A stretch of DNA of 35,350 nucleotides from an uncultured Lachnospiraceae bacterium (GTDB taxonomy: Bacteria > Bacillota > Clostridia > Lachnospirales > Lachnospiraceae): NCBI GenBank assembly GCA_902760755.1, contig CACWHK010000021.1, positions 1-35,350 on the forward strand, written 5' to 3'. The notes beneath the pieces were generated by a model. It searched no databases and was not told where the DNA came from. It saw only the letters and a program-made list of their open reading frames with translations. This document shows positions 1-7,354 of the stretch, in pieces; within the stretch, counting starts at the first letter, position 1, and each line of letters begins with the position of its first letter. The position numbers and the translations under genes were made by a program.

Positions 1-56
1 CCGAATCCGATCTCACTGACCTTACATCCCGTATTTCCCAAAACCCTGTATTTCAT
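1..56 (-). CDS. Aldo/keto reductase, N-terminal fragment (runs off the left edge)
   Basis: Only the first 18 codons are in the window. They read MKYRVLGNTGCKVSEIGFG when the incomplete last codon (GG.) is taken as glycine. This is the characteristic opening of aldo/keto reductases (first beta strand, 'LG.tG..vs.iGfG'). The ATG at 56 follows an AAAGGATATACC ribosome binding site at good spacing, and a sigma-A promoter lies at 93-121. The family reduces carbonyl compounds with NAD(P)H. The substrate and any C-terminal ferredoxin domain cannot be judged from this fragment. The gene is separated from the upstream permease by a terminator, so it is probably its own transcription unit. Confidence 0.75.
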   Translation of the reverse strand, partial: MKYRVLGNTGCKVSEIGF

Positions 57-92
57 GGTATATCCTTTCTCTTCTCAAAGAAACCCAGTCCC

Positions 93-121
93 ATTGTATC
101 AAAAAGACCCCCTCTCGACAA
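93..121 (-). promoter_or_regulatory. Sigma-A promoter for the aldo/keto reductase
   Basis: Read on the minus strand: TTGTCG, a 17-nt spacer, then TACAAT preceded by TGA (extended -10). The -35 lies inside the loop of the upstream terminator hairpin, and the spacer contains its descending arm, so terminator and promoter share DNA. Confidence 0.65.
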
Positions 122-140
122 CTGCCGAAAGGGAGTCTTT
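100..140 (-). terminator. Intrinsic terminator of the choline-type/NCS1 operon
   Basis: Minus-strand hairpin with arms at 130-139 (AAGACTCCCT) and 104-113 (AGGGGGTCTT), allowing one G-T pair, followed by a T-run (complement of 101-105). It lies about 45 bp after the NCS1 permease stop codon. Confidence 0.75.
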
Positions 141-186
141 CCGGTAACCATAGTATATAGTTCACTGTATCTTTCGTAGCTTAACC

Positions 187-1635
187 TTATACCGTGATCT
201 CTGCCCGATCCTTCATCGTGTACTTCCGGATCGCCGGGATGGAGTTCAGCAGAAGATAAAGAACTCCGGTTCCGACGAAGGAGCACATGGTCGGTGTGAA
301 GTTGAACAGGAACGGAATGTTGACCTCACCCGAGAACGGATTGTAGATCAGCAGGTTGATTCCGATACCGATAAAGAAGCAGATGAAACCGACGATATTG
401 AATCCGAGGGTATATCTGTAGGTCCGGTTCTTGTTGATCTCAAAGCCCGCACGGAGCGACATCTTCTGCTTTCGGATGATAAAGAAGTCCGCGCAGAACA
501 TGGCAGCCAGAGGAGCCTGCATGCAGGCGCCCAGTGTCAGCAGCGTTCCGAGGTAATCCATGATCTGTCCCCAGATACAAAGGATTGCGATATACAGGTT
601 CAGTATGATAACCATGGTCCGGTAACCGACACGGTGGAACGACGTCTTCACCATGACGGCGTAGACGTAGGATACGGAAGCATTCGTACCTACATTTGCA
701 AAGCCTACCAGCAGCAGGGAGCAAAGACCCATAGCCGGGAATGCCAGCTTGGAAAGCATAAGGGTCGGATCCGTAACCATCTCACCGGTTACATAGTTCA
801 TGGAGATTGCCATAACAGCACCGACGATTACGAAGAACGGTCCTACCAGACCCTGTCCGACAACTGCTCCCCAGTATCCGCTCTTCTCGGTCTTTGTAAG
901 ACGCGGGATACCGCCCATACCTGCAAACCAGGTAAATGTAAATGCCATCATGGCGTCAACTGCCAGAACGTAGCAGATATGAGACTCTGCCTCGCCGCTC
1001 TTAATGGCATCCGGAACGTAGTTTACGATCGCATCGATCGGAGCGGATGTAAAGCCGACGATAATAACGATCAAACCGACAGCCAGAAGTACCGGCGTCA
1101 GGATCTTGGTTACAAGACTGATGGACTTGATACCACGGTAAGCGATCCACACACCCAGTGCCACACAGAGCAGGGAAAGGAGTACATGGACGAACTGCGA
1201 ATTTTGTTCTATGCCCGCAAGTCCCATCAGGTTTTCCATCGAGGACGAGAACAGCTCGCAGCATATCGCGTGCCATGGCAGATTGACCAGAACAACGATG
1301 ATGGTTACAACCTTAACGCCGTTATGTCCGAGCACTGCCTTCAGCCATACCCAGATATCGATACCGTACCGGGTGGACAGAATGGTGGGCAGCTGGAAGA
1401 TCAGCATAACCAGAAGAGATCCGAAGATCGTGGTGATCAGTACCTGCTTAAAGCCTACCAGAGAGGCGATATATGCACCCTGGGTATAGTTCCAGGTTGC
1501 GATTCCGTAGCTTGCCAGAAAGAAGAATGCATCGGAGAACTTATAGGTCTTCTCCCTTGTGAGGACGGGGACGCAGCCCTGCAGTGCCTCATCTTCTATG
1601 GCCGTAATGTTTGCATTTTCCGCTTTTGCGCTCAT
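187..1635 (-). CDS. NCS1-family permease (cytosine/purine permease-like), last gene of a choline-phosphate type operon
   Basis: Polytopic protein of 482 residues with about 12 hydrophobic segments, the usual size for nucleobase-cation-symport-1 transporters. Family-typical stretches are the early 'ASYGIATWNYTQGAY' region, the mid-protein 'FAGMGGIPRLTKTEKSGYW' segment, 'FANVGTNASVSYVYAV' and 'ADFFIIRKQ'. NCS1 proteins import small heterocycles or related compounds using a cation gradient. It is preceded by a 54-codon membrane microprotein and, further upstream, by two LicC/LicA-type genes. Its substrate may therefore be choline or another amino-alcohol; that is inferred only from context, since LicB choline permeases belong to another superfamily. 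The start ATG at 1635 follows GGGAGGGGTTTTTAAA. A second, clearly thiamine-linked NCS1 gene lies at 5171-6373. Confidence 0.85.
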   Translation of the reverse strand: MSAKAENANITAIEDEALQGCVPVLTREKTYKFSDAFFFLASYGIATWNYTQGAYIASLVGFKQVLITTIFGSLLVMLIFQLPTILSTRYGIDIWVWLKAVLGHNGVKVVTIIVVLVNLPWHAICCELFSSSMENLMGLAGIEQNSQFVHVLLSLLCVALGVWIAYRGIKSISLVTKILTPVLLAVGLIVIIVGFTSAPIDAIVNYVPDAIKSGEAESHICYVLAVDAMMAFTFTWFAGMGGIPRLTKTEKSGYWGAVVGQGLVGPFFVIVGAVMAISMNYVTGEMVTDPTLMLSKLAFPAMGLCSLLLVGFANVGTNASVSYVYAVMVKTSFHRVGYRTMVIILNLYIAILCIWGQIMDYLGTLLTLGACMQAPLAAMFCADFFIIRKQKMSLRAGFEINKNRTYRYTLGFNIVGFICFFIGIGINLLIYNPFSGEVNIPFLFNFTPTMCSFVGTGVLYLLLNSIPAIRKYTMKDRAEITV

Positions 1636-1657
1636 TTTAAAAACCCCTCCCTAAAGC

Positions 1658-1822
1658 TTACAGAAATGCCCCGCCGATCAGGATGCCCATGCTTGCAAGG
1701 ACACAGATCAGGACGATGATGAAATTCTTTTTGGAGAATCTCTCCGGGAACTCATAGTCCGGCTTCTCCATCTCCTCGATCTTGCTGAGGATCTCATTCT
1801 CAAGTGTCTGTTTGTCGACCAT
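1658..1822 (-). CDS. 54-residue single-span membrane microprotein
   Basis: A short frame of 54 codons sits between the permease and the LicC-LicA fusion. It begins MVDKQTLENEILSKIEEMEK, continues through a charged stretch with 'PDYEFPERFSKKN', and ends in one hydrophobic helix (about residues 34-54, 'FIIVLICVLASMGILIGGAF'). The ATG at 1822 is preceded by an AAGGAGATGTAAAA ribosome binding site, and the previous gene stops 2 nt upstream, so translational coupling is likely. The layout (acidic cytosolic N-terminus, one C-terminal span, next to a transporter) resembles small accessory subunits of secondary transporters. That function is inferred, and I do not recognise the family. Confidence 0.75.
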   Translation of the reverse strand: MVDKQTLENEILSKIEEMEKPDYEFPERFSKKNFIIVLICVLASMGILIGGAFL

Positions 1823-1824
1823 TT

Positions 1825-3594
1825 TTACATCTCCTTCTTGTACTTCTCATACTCTTCTTCGAAGACCTTATAGTATTCCTTTGCGTACTGATAGGTGGTA
1901 AACCCGAAGTCTCCGAGCTCAACCCCGATGGTCCGCTTATATTCACACCAGTTACTGTTATACAGTCCCCACAGTGAGATATAACAATATGCAAGCAACC
2001 GCTGCTTCTTCGTGCAGCCGTCGTGGAAGTAACAGTCGATCACGCTTTCCACCCAGGCACGGTCATGCTTCCGGTATCCGATAAATGCGGCAAGGTCCGT
2101 CAGCGGATCCTGCACTCCGGTGTACTCCCAGTCGATCAGCTGGATCTTCTTCTCGCCGTACTCATAGTAGACGAGGAAGTTGTCCGGATTCAGATCACCG
2201 TGAGCCAGATACTCGATAGTGGAGTTTTCATCCACGAAATCCTTCATGGCCCAGATGTGCTTCTTTGTTTCTTCGTAATCCCTGAACTCGGAAGGAGCTC
2301 CTTCCCAGAGGTCCTCCATGTACTGGATGTTTCCGTAGAGATCCAGCTTCGTATCCGCGGTGATCTTCATCTCATGGAAGCGTCTTGCCAGCTGCATGCA
2401 CGCTGCCACTTCCTCAAGGTCCGACTCATTGCAGACTCTGGAGTTCTCGATAAACCGGGCGATTTTGTAGCCCTTTTCATTATCGTAGTAGACATTGTCA
2501 TCACAGAAGCCCTTGCCGCGGATCGCATCATAGACACGGCCCTCCAGCTTCCGGTCCAGATATCCGTCGGTATCCGCACCGGGGATCCGCATGATGTACT
2601 TCTCACCCTTTACGGTAAAGAGGAAGGACCGGTTCGTCAGTCCCTTCTTCATGACCGTAATATCCTTGATCTCCTCATAGGATACATTGAAGACCTTACG
2701 GATGATGCCGATCACCTCATTCTGAAGGATCGGATTGTAATACTCGATCTCCCGAAGCTGGCTGTAGGTATTGATCTCAACCGCATCCTCCGGACCTGCG
2801 ACTCTGGCAGGGATATCCATCACCTTGTTGGTGATGATGGCGCTTTCCCAGAACATCTTGGAGTTCCGTCCGCCGGCAGTCAGCTCCTCAAGCCGCTTCC
2901 TTGCCTTCTTTGCCGCATCCTTTGTAAGATAAGTAATCCCGAAGTATTTATTTCCCTTCGATTCCTCATCCAGCATCAGAACCTCGCGGCCTCTGGTCAC
3001 CCGAAGGTCCGTATCCTCCGAAACCTCACGGCTGGTGAGATACCAGGAGTAGAACTCGAACGTATGGAAGGGATTGTTATAACAGTACACGTCGCAGGGG
3101 ACGATATAGGCATCCTCCAGATAGTCCTTCGCCGCTGCCACGGAATACAGGTTGTTCTTCGTTGTGTAATCCTGGCAGATGATCAGCTTAACGCCGAATT
3201 CCTCCTCCAGGTATTCATAGCGTTCCTTCATGAACCCGACTACCACGTAGATCTCCTCAACGTCTGCCTCCTTCAGCTGCCGGATGGTCCGCTCGATCAG
3301 AACCTCCCCGAACACCGTGAGAAGTCCCTTCGGACACTCGGATCCGATAGGGATCATCCGCATGCCGAAGCCGGCTGCCAGGATGATGGCTCTCTTCGTC
3401 CTGTTCTTTGCTGCCAGATCCCTCGCCTTCTTCGTCGGCTTATAGGAATCATCAATCAGTCCTTCCCCCTTCAGCACACCGAGAGACCGGTTCACGACGC
3501 CGATGGAATAGCGGCTCTTCTCTGCGATCTGTCTCTGGTTCTCTGCCTTCTCCGTCAGCAGGGTCTGAAGTACATCCAGTTCCTGTAGATTCAC
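1825..3594 (-). CDS. Winged-helix / nucleotidyltransferase (LicC-like) / choline kinase (LicA-like) fusion protein
   Basis: Three modules in 589 residues. Residues about 1-60 form a winged-helix HTH ('QRQIAEKSRYSIGVVNRSL', then a wing-like segment). Residues about 66-285 form a sugar-phosphate/choline-phosphate nucleotidyltransferase with the signature AIILAAGFGMRM and PKGLL. Residues about 290-585 form a choline/ethanolamine kinase-like phosphotransferase with Brenner's motif HGDLNPDNF and the metal-binding IDWEYTG. The expected chemistry is choline + ATP to phosphocholine, then CTP to CDP-choline. An upstream in-frame GTG at 3600 overlaps the previous stop, but its GGAGG would be only one base away. 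The GTG at 3594 has GGAGG at 7 nt and is preferred. The N-terminal DNA-binding module makes autoregulation plausible. The substrate (choline, ethanolamine or another aminoalcohol) is not proven by sequence. Confidence 0.85.
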   Translation of the reverse strand: MNLQELDVLQTLLTEKAENQRQIAEKSRYSIGVVNRSLGVLKGEGLIDDSYKPTKKARDLAAKNRTKRAIILAAGFGMRMIPIGSECPKGLLTVFGEVLIERTIRQLKEADVEEIYVVVGFMKERYEYLEEEFGVKLIICQDYTTKNNLYSVAAAKDYLEDAYIVPCDVYCYNNPFHTFEFYSWYLTSREVSEDTDLRVTRGREVLMLDEESKGNKYFGITYLTKDAAKKARKRLEELTAGGRNSKMFWESAIITNKVMDIPARVAGPEDAVEINTYSQLREIEYYNPILQNEVIGIIRKVFNVSYEEIKDITVMKKGLTNRSFLFTVKGEKYIMRIPGADTDGYLDRKLEGRVYDAIRGKGFCDDNVYYDNEKGYKIARFIENSRVCNESDLEEVAACMQLARRFHEMKITADTKLDLYGNIQYMEDLWEGAPSEFRDYEETKKHIWAMKDFVDENSTIEYLAHGDLNPDNFLVYYEYGEKKIQLIDWEYTGVQDPLTDLAAFIGYRKHDRAWVESVIDCYFHDGCTKKQRLLAYCYISLWGLYNSNWCEYKRTIGVELGDFGFTTYQYAKEYYKVFEEEYEKYKKEM

Positions 3595-3596
3595 TG

Positions 3597-4319
3597 TCAC
3601 CCCTCCTTCGTATGTGATCTGTATGACGGATCCATCTTCGCGAGCTCTTCAACCGTATCCAGCTCCACCCGCGTGTTCCGGTCCACCAGATTTAAGTACA
3701 GGTCAAACTCATCTTTATGGAAAACCATCGGGATCTCATCCCAGTAAATGTCCCGATGCTGCTTTTCTTCAAATTCCTCCTCCAGAAGACGCTTCAGTGT
3801 CCGTGCGTCCTCCGGTGTCCAGCGCGAAACGCCCTGCATTTCATAACCCTGATCTGCACCCTGAGTGTGGCAGGCTGTGATCCTGTAATCAGCGTCGATC
3901 TCGCAGATCCACTCCTTGGAGGGCTGATCCTGCCGGAATCCGTTGTAGCCGGAATGTTCAAACTCTGCGGCAAGCGGAACCGAGGAGCTGAATAACTGGT
4001 CTCCCTCCAGGATCATGGCCTCCTCCAGCAGGTCACGAACCACATAGATGGAGGAAATGTTGTTGCAGCTCTCATAATAGGGATTCTCGATGAGACGCAC
4101 CTCCGGGTGCTCCGCTGCGATCTCCTGAAACCGCTCCTTCAGATATCCGACAACGATCACGATCTCGTTGATCCCATTCTCCAGGATCCCCCGGATCGCA
4201 GTATCGATCATACGAACACCGTTCACCCGAAGCATGGGCTTCGGTGTATGCTCTGTAAGCTCTCGCATCCGGCTTCCTCTGCCGGCTGCCATAATGATTG
4301 CTCTCTTTACTCTGTACAT
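3597..4319 (-). CDS. LicC-like CTP:phosphocholine cytidylyltransferase (NTP-transferase domain protein)
   Basis: 240 residues forming a single nucleotidyltransferase domain: AIIMAAGRGSRM (nucleotide-binding loop), TPKPMLRVNG, and 'YYESCNNISSIY', which resembles the 'NN.yS' segment typical of LicC. LicC enzymes make CDP-choline for decorating teichoic acid or capsule. This is the first gene of the operon: a promoter lies at 4390-4417 and AAAGGAGCAGT precedes the ATG. Its stop lies 2 nt before the preferred GTG of the next gene, whose ribosome binding site is inside this gene's last codons. It duplicates the activity of the central domain of the following fusion protein; one of the two may have a different nucleotide or alcohol specificity. 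Confidence 0.85.
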   Translation of the reverse strand: MYRVKRAIIMAAGRGSRMRELTEHTPKPMLRVNGVRMIDTAIRGILENGINEIVIVVGYLKERFQEIAAEHPEVRLIENPYYESCNNISSIYVVRDLLEEAMILEGDQLFSSSVPLAAEFEHSGYNGFRQDQPSKEWICEIDADYRITACHTQGADQGYEMQGVSRWTPEDARTLKRLLEEEFEEKQHRDIYWDEIPMVFHKDEFDLYLNLVDRNTRVELDTVEELAKMDPSYRSHTKEG

Positions 4320-4389
4320 ACTGCTCCTTTGACGGTAAACGATTCGGACTGTTTCCTATTTATATGCATTTCGTCATTTTCCAAAATGC

Positions 4390-4417
4390 ATTGTATCACA
4401 TATTCATGAAATGTCAA
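4390..4417 (-). promoter_or_regulatory. Near-consensus sigma-A promoter for the choline-phosphate type operon
   Basis: On the minus strand TTGACA (4417-4412), 16-nt spacer, TACAAT (4395-4390). The surrounding 60 bp are strongly AT-rich compared with the rest of the window. The first gene starts about 70 nt downstream. Confidence 0.85.
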
Positions 4418-4436
4418 TTATATATTTTTCATGAAC
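4404..4436. repeat. Two TTCATGAA palindromes flanking the -35 element (candidate operator)
   Basis: Perfect 8-bp palindromes TTCATGAA at 4404-4411 and 4429-4436, 25 bp centre to centre, lie on either side of the -35 hexamer (4412-4417). Such placement suits a repressor that occludes RNA polymerase. The regulator is not identified; the winged-helix domain of the second gene is one candidate. Confidence 0.5.
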
Positions 4437-4494
4437 AACCATAATGTGGCATATTTGAAACAATAAACCCTCCCCGCCGGAAACCCGTATCGCA

Positions 4495-4535
4495 GAAAAA
4501 AAACAAACCACGGAAACCTCTAACGTTTCCGTGGT
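4495..4535 (-). terminator. Intrinsic terminator of the CarD-type gene
   Basis: Perfect 11-bp stem ACCACGGAAAC (4507-4517) / GTTTCCGTGGT (4525-4535) with a 7-nt loop, followed on the minus strand by eight T (complement of 4496-4503). It lies about 25 bp beyond the stop codon at 4561. Confidence 0.9.
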
Positions 4536-4560
4536 CTGTTTTTCCTTGGTCTCTCTGCTG

Positions 4561-5073
4561 TTATACGGCCTGTAACCGGTGCATCCATCCTTCGATGTAC
4601 GCACCCACGTCCTCCTTATCCATCCCAAGTGAGATCGCGAGCTCCCCGTGGAGACTCTCTTCTGCTATGTGAAAATACTTGGAATCCGAACTGGTTACCT
4701 TCTTGCCCTCGGCCTGGCGCATCTGAATCCGTTCGTAAATAGTTTTGATCAGACTGACGATCTTCGCCGGCTCGCAGGTCAGTAATGCCTGCTTGTAAAG
4801 AAGCTCACGCTTCTTCTCTTCTTCCACCGGCATAGCCTTGATCTGATGCATGCTTTGTACAAAAGCAAGCGCCTCGTCCTTGGTCATAACCTTTCGGATC
4901 ACGACGCGGTCGTTATCGACCGGCGTGCAGATCTCACTATCGCGGATGTAGCAAGGAGTCATGGAGTAATAGAGCTTATCCTGGGATATCCCGGGACAGT
5001 CGATGGGGCCAACTTTAGTAATCCGGCATACACCGTTACTTCCGTATACAACGTAATCACCGACTTCAAACAT
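4561..5073 (-). CDS. CarD/CdnL/TRCF-RID family transcriptional regulator
   Basis: 170 residues. The N-terminal 'FEVGDYVVYGSNGVCRI' is the RNA-polymerase-interacting Tudor-like domain shared by CarD, CdnL and the TRCF N-terminus (roughly residues 1-60). The remainder is a helical C-terminal domain. CarD-family proteins bind the RNA polymerase beta subunit and affect open-complex stability at promoters. In Clostridia several paralogues are common, and this one is short and stands alone. It is monocistronic: promoter 5118-5146, AAGGAG ribosome binding site 9 nt before the ATG, strong terminator 4495-4535. Which promoters it affects cannot be told from the sequence. Confidence 0.85.
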   Translation of the reverse strand: MFEVGDYVVYGSNGVCRITKVGPIDCPGISQDKLYYSMTPCYIRDSEICTPVDNDRVVIRKVMTKDEALAFVQSMHQIKAMPVEEEKKRELLYKQALLTCEPAKIVSLIKTIYERIQMRQAEGKKVTSSDSKYFHIAEESLHGELAISLGMDKEDVGAYIEGWMHRLQAV

Positions 5074-5117
5074 GTGCTACAACTCCTTCGAAGTACATCC
5101 CTATGCCTACATTCTTG

Positions 5118-5146
5118 ATTGTAACACTTAATTAATGAAAAAGTAA
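5118..5146 (-). promoter_or_regulatory. Promoter for the CarD-type gene
   Basis: Minus strand TTACTT, 17-nt spacer, TACAAT with an upstream TGT giving an extended -10 (TGtTACAAT). It lies between the cytX stop and the CarD start in an AT-rich 97-bp gap. Confidence 0.7.
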
Positions 5147-5170
5147 TAATACAAAGTTGCCAAAATTCGC

Positions 5171-6373
5171 TTACTCTATCTGTGATTTTGTACCAACGGG
5201 ACCCCTGATAACGCCGGCGAGCTTCTTTATGACAACCGTAAGGAGCAGTGTCAGCGCCATGTCCGGCAGGGTGCTTCCGAAGGGAGTATCCACATGCAGC
5301 AGCCAGCGGTATAGACCGAAGCCCACCAGCCAGCAGAGGAAGCTGATCCAGTCCACCTTCCGGTCACTGCTGTCCTGCTTCAGGATATAATAATCCGCCA
5401 GCATCACGGCGATCATGGGTGCGAACACCGACCCGATGAGATATAAGAAATCCGTGATGTCATCCATCGGCAGAAAGATGGCACCGATGGTTCCCACCAC
5501 CGTTACCCCGATGGCGAAGATCCGGGAGGGAATCTTCTTTGAAATGGAAAGCGCGCTGACCCCGGCAGAGAAGGCATCCAGAAATGTAGTGGTTACCGTG
5601 GAGAAAATGATGATGAAGAGGCCTGCGGTTCCGACCCCGGCCTTCACCATGATCTCTGCGATATCTCCGGTTCCCGCAAAGATGGCAGCTCCCATACCGA
5701 TCACGAACATCCAGGTACTGACCAGTCCGTAGGTAACGGCACTGACCAGGGTTGCCGCAAAGGGCCTCTCTGCCTCCCGGGTATAATCACTGATAAGCGG
5801 GAACCAGGATAAGGGCATGGCTACCGAAAGCTCCACGGCTGCTCCGAAGGAGATATCCTCCGTCACGGATGCAGTGCCGGTGCTCTCTCCCCGGAAGATC
5901 AGGCAGCTGAGTACGATGGTAAGCCCGAAGAGCAGGGTCATGGCGATCATATTCACCTTGCCCAGATGCGAAAGTCCGATCAGAAGCCAGACCACGATCA
6001 GTCCCCCGATCACTATGGCCCAGATAAAGTAGAGAACGTTCCAGATTCCCTCTGCTGCCCTCGCTCCGTCGTAGATCATGATGCCCGTCCAGCCCACCAG
6101 CTGAAGCACATTTAACGCTGCAAAAAGTATATTTCCTTTGTTTCCGAAGGACATCCCGGCGGTCTCCATGGAGGACTTCTTCGTCCGTGCTCCCATAAGA
6201 CCCGCAAGGAATAGTAAGACACATCCGATGACGTGGCCCACCAGGATCGCCAGCATACCCTTCCCGAAGCCAAGGGGAGCCAGATACGTTCCGGTCAGGA
6301 TTTCCGCAATCGAAACACCCGCCCCGAACCAGATGAGTCCGTTGCTGAGTACACTTGTTTTCTTTTCTTTCAT
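5171..6373 (-). CDS. cytX: CytX-type NCS1 permease, putative hydroxymethylpyrimidine transporter
   Basis: 400 residues with about 12 membrane segments. The opening 'LIWFGAGVSIAEILTGTYLA', followed by 'LAILVGHVIGCVLLFLAGLMGA', is typical of the CytX branch of NCS1, which is recurrently linked to thiamine genes. It is the last gene of the thiM-thiE-thiD-cytX operon, 29 bp after thiD, with an AGAGGAAAGTGAA ribosome binding site. The assumed role is uptake of 4-amino-5-hydroxymethyl-2-methylpyrimidine (HMP), which ThiD then phosphorylates. The substrate is inferred from family and context. I see no clear terminator in the 97 bp before the next gene. Confidence 0.88.
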   Translation of the reverse strand: MKEKKTSVLSNGLIWFGAGVSIAEILTGTYLAPLGFGKGMLAILVGHVIGCVLLFLAGLMGARTKKSSMETAGMSFGNKGNILFAALNVLQLVGWTGIMIYDGARAAEGIWNVLYFIWAIVIGGLIVVWLLIGLSHLGKVNMIAMTLLFGLTIVLSCLIFRGESTGTASVTEDISFGAAVELSVAMPLSWFPLISDYTREAERPFAATLVSAVTYGLVSTWMFVIGMGAAIFAGTGDIAEIMVKAGVGTAGLFIIIFSTVTTTFLDAFSAGVSALSISKKIPSRIFAIGVTVVGTIGAIFLPMDDITDFLYLIGSVFAPMIAVMLADYYILKQDSSDRKVDWISFLCWLVGFGLYRWLLHVDTPFGSTLPDMALTLLLTVVIKKLAGVIRGPVGTKSQIE

Positions 6374-6402
6374 TTCACTTTCCTCTTAAACTTAATACTT
6401 CG

Positions 6403-7212
6403 CTATACATACAGCAGCTCGTCTTCCGGTCCGGAGATGGCGTAGGCATGATCCAGGGGACCGCTGCCCTTTCCGAGATCCAGACCTGCCGCAAGGGCAC
6501 CGGTAAGATAGGCCTTCGCCTTCTTTACCGCCTCCGCAAGGGATGCGCCCTCTGCCAGATTGGAAGCGATGGCTGAGGAAAGTGTACATCCGGTTCCGTG
6601 GGTATTCGGATTGTCGATCCGTGTCCCGTGGAACCAGGTTTCCTGATCTGCTTCGATCAGGAGATCATTTGCGTCATTAATACTGTGACCGCCCTTCATC
6701 AGGACTGCCACCCCGTAGGTATCCCGGATCAAACGCCCTGCCGTAAGCATATCCTCCTCGGTCCGGATGGTCTGTCCGGAGAGGACCTCTGCCTCCGGGA
6801 TGTTCGGAGTGATGACCGTTGCCAGCGGGATCAGCTCCTGCTTCAGGGTTTCTATAGCGTCCTCACTGATAAGACGCGCGCCGCTGGTGGCTACCATCAC
6901 CGGATCAACCACGATATTCCGCGCCTTGTAGAAGCGAAGCCGCTCCGCGATCACGCGGATCAGTCCGCCGGCCGAAACCATACCGATCTTCACCGCATCC
7001 GGGAAGATATCCGTGAAAACGGCGTCCATCTGCTGTTTTAAAAACTCCGGAGTTACCTCCAAGATACCTGTGACGCCGGTGGTGTTCTGGGCCGTGAGGG
7101 CCGTGATGCAGCTCATGCCGAAAACCGCATGGGCTGTCATGGTCTTCAGATCTGCCTGGATACCGGCGCCTCCGCTGGAATCGCTTCCTGCGATCGTAAG
7201 TGCTGTTCTCAT
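6403..7212 (-). CDS. thiD: Hydroxymethylpyrimidine/phosphomethylpyrimidine kinase ThiD
   Basis: 269 residues, the family's usual length, in the ribokinase-like fold. '[20 protein letters not shown]' at the N-terminus is the HMP-binding signature. '[13 protein letters not shown]' is the conserved mid-protein strand. '[20 protein letters not shown]' near the C-terminus carries the GTGC anion hole and catalytic-base region. ThiD phosphorylates HMP twice to HMP-PP for joining to thiazole phosphate by ThiE. The ATG at 7212 has AGGAGG at 6 nt. The 142-bp gap to thiE is filled by hairpin repeats. Confidence 0.96.
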   Translation of the reverse strand: MRTALTIAGSDSSGGAGIQADLKTMTAHAVFGMSCITALTAQNTTGVTGILEVTPEFLKQQMDAVFTDIFPDAVKIGMVSAGGLIRVIAERLRFYKARNIVVDPVMVATSGARLISEDAIETLKQELIPLATVITPNIPEAEVLSGQTIRTEEDMLTAGRLIRDTYGVAVLMKGGHSINDANDLLIEADQETWFHGTRIDNPNTHGTGCTLSSAIASNLAEGASLAEAVKKAKAYLTGALAAGLDLGKGSGPLDHAYAISGPEDELLYV

Positions 7213-7279
7213 ATGATTCCTCCTACACTTCGTTTTCTATAGCGATACAAGGTGGTGCCCCCGGTGTACCGCTTTCTAT

Positions 7280-7312
7280 CTGCTTCATCACAGCATAGCC
7301 GTGATGAAGCAG
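7280..7312. repeat. Perfect 12-bp inverted repeat between thiE and thiD
   Basis: CTGCTTCATCAC (7280-7291) and GTGATGAAGCAG (7301-7312) around a 9-nt loop. No T-run follows on the minus strand, so it is more likely an mRNA-stability or processing hairpin than a terminator. Confidence 0.7.
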
Positions 7313-7328
7313 TATGGTCATTTAAGAG

Positions 7329-7353
7329 ATCCTTCGGCCTGCAGCCTCAGGAT
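7329..7353. repeat. REP-like palindrome directly after the thiE stop codon
   Basis: Outer arms ATCCT/AGGAT, an opposed GA pair on each side, and an inner GGC/GCC stem with a TGCAG loop (mRNA sense). It begins one base after the thiE TAG. The same design recurs after thiM at 8071-8099 with a different inner stem, so the structure rather than the sequence is conserved. Confidence 0.6.
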
Positions 7354-7354
7354 G

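Noticed and set aside
634-1719. Long plus-strand open frame (361 codons) opposite the first NCS1 permease
   Set aside because: Composition is Cys/His/Arg-rich without hydrophobic cores or motifs, and the opposite strand is a clear transporter.
2023-3588. 521-codon plus-strand open frame opposite the LicC-LicA fusion
   Set aside because: It mirrors the coding frame of a protein with firm motifs, has no family features, and its start lacks a ribosome binding site.
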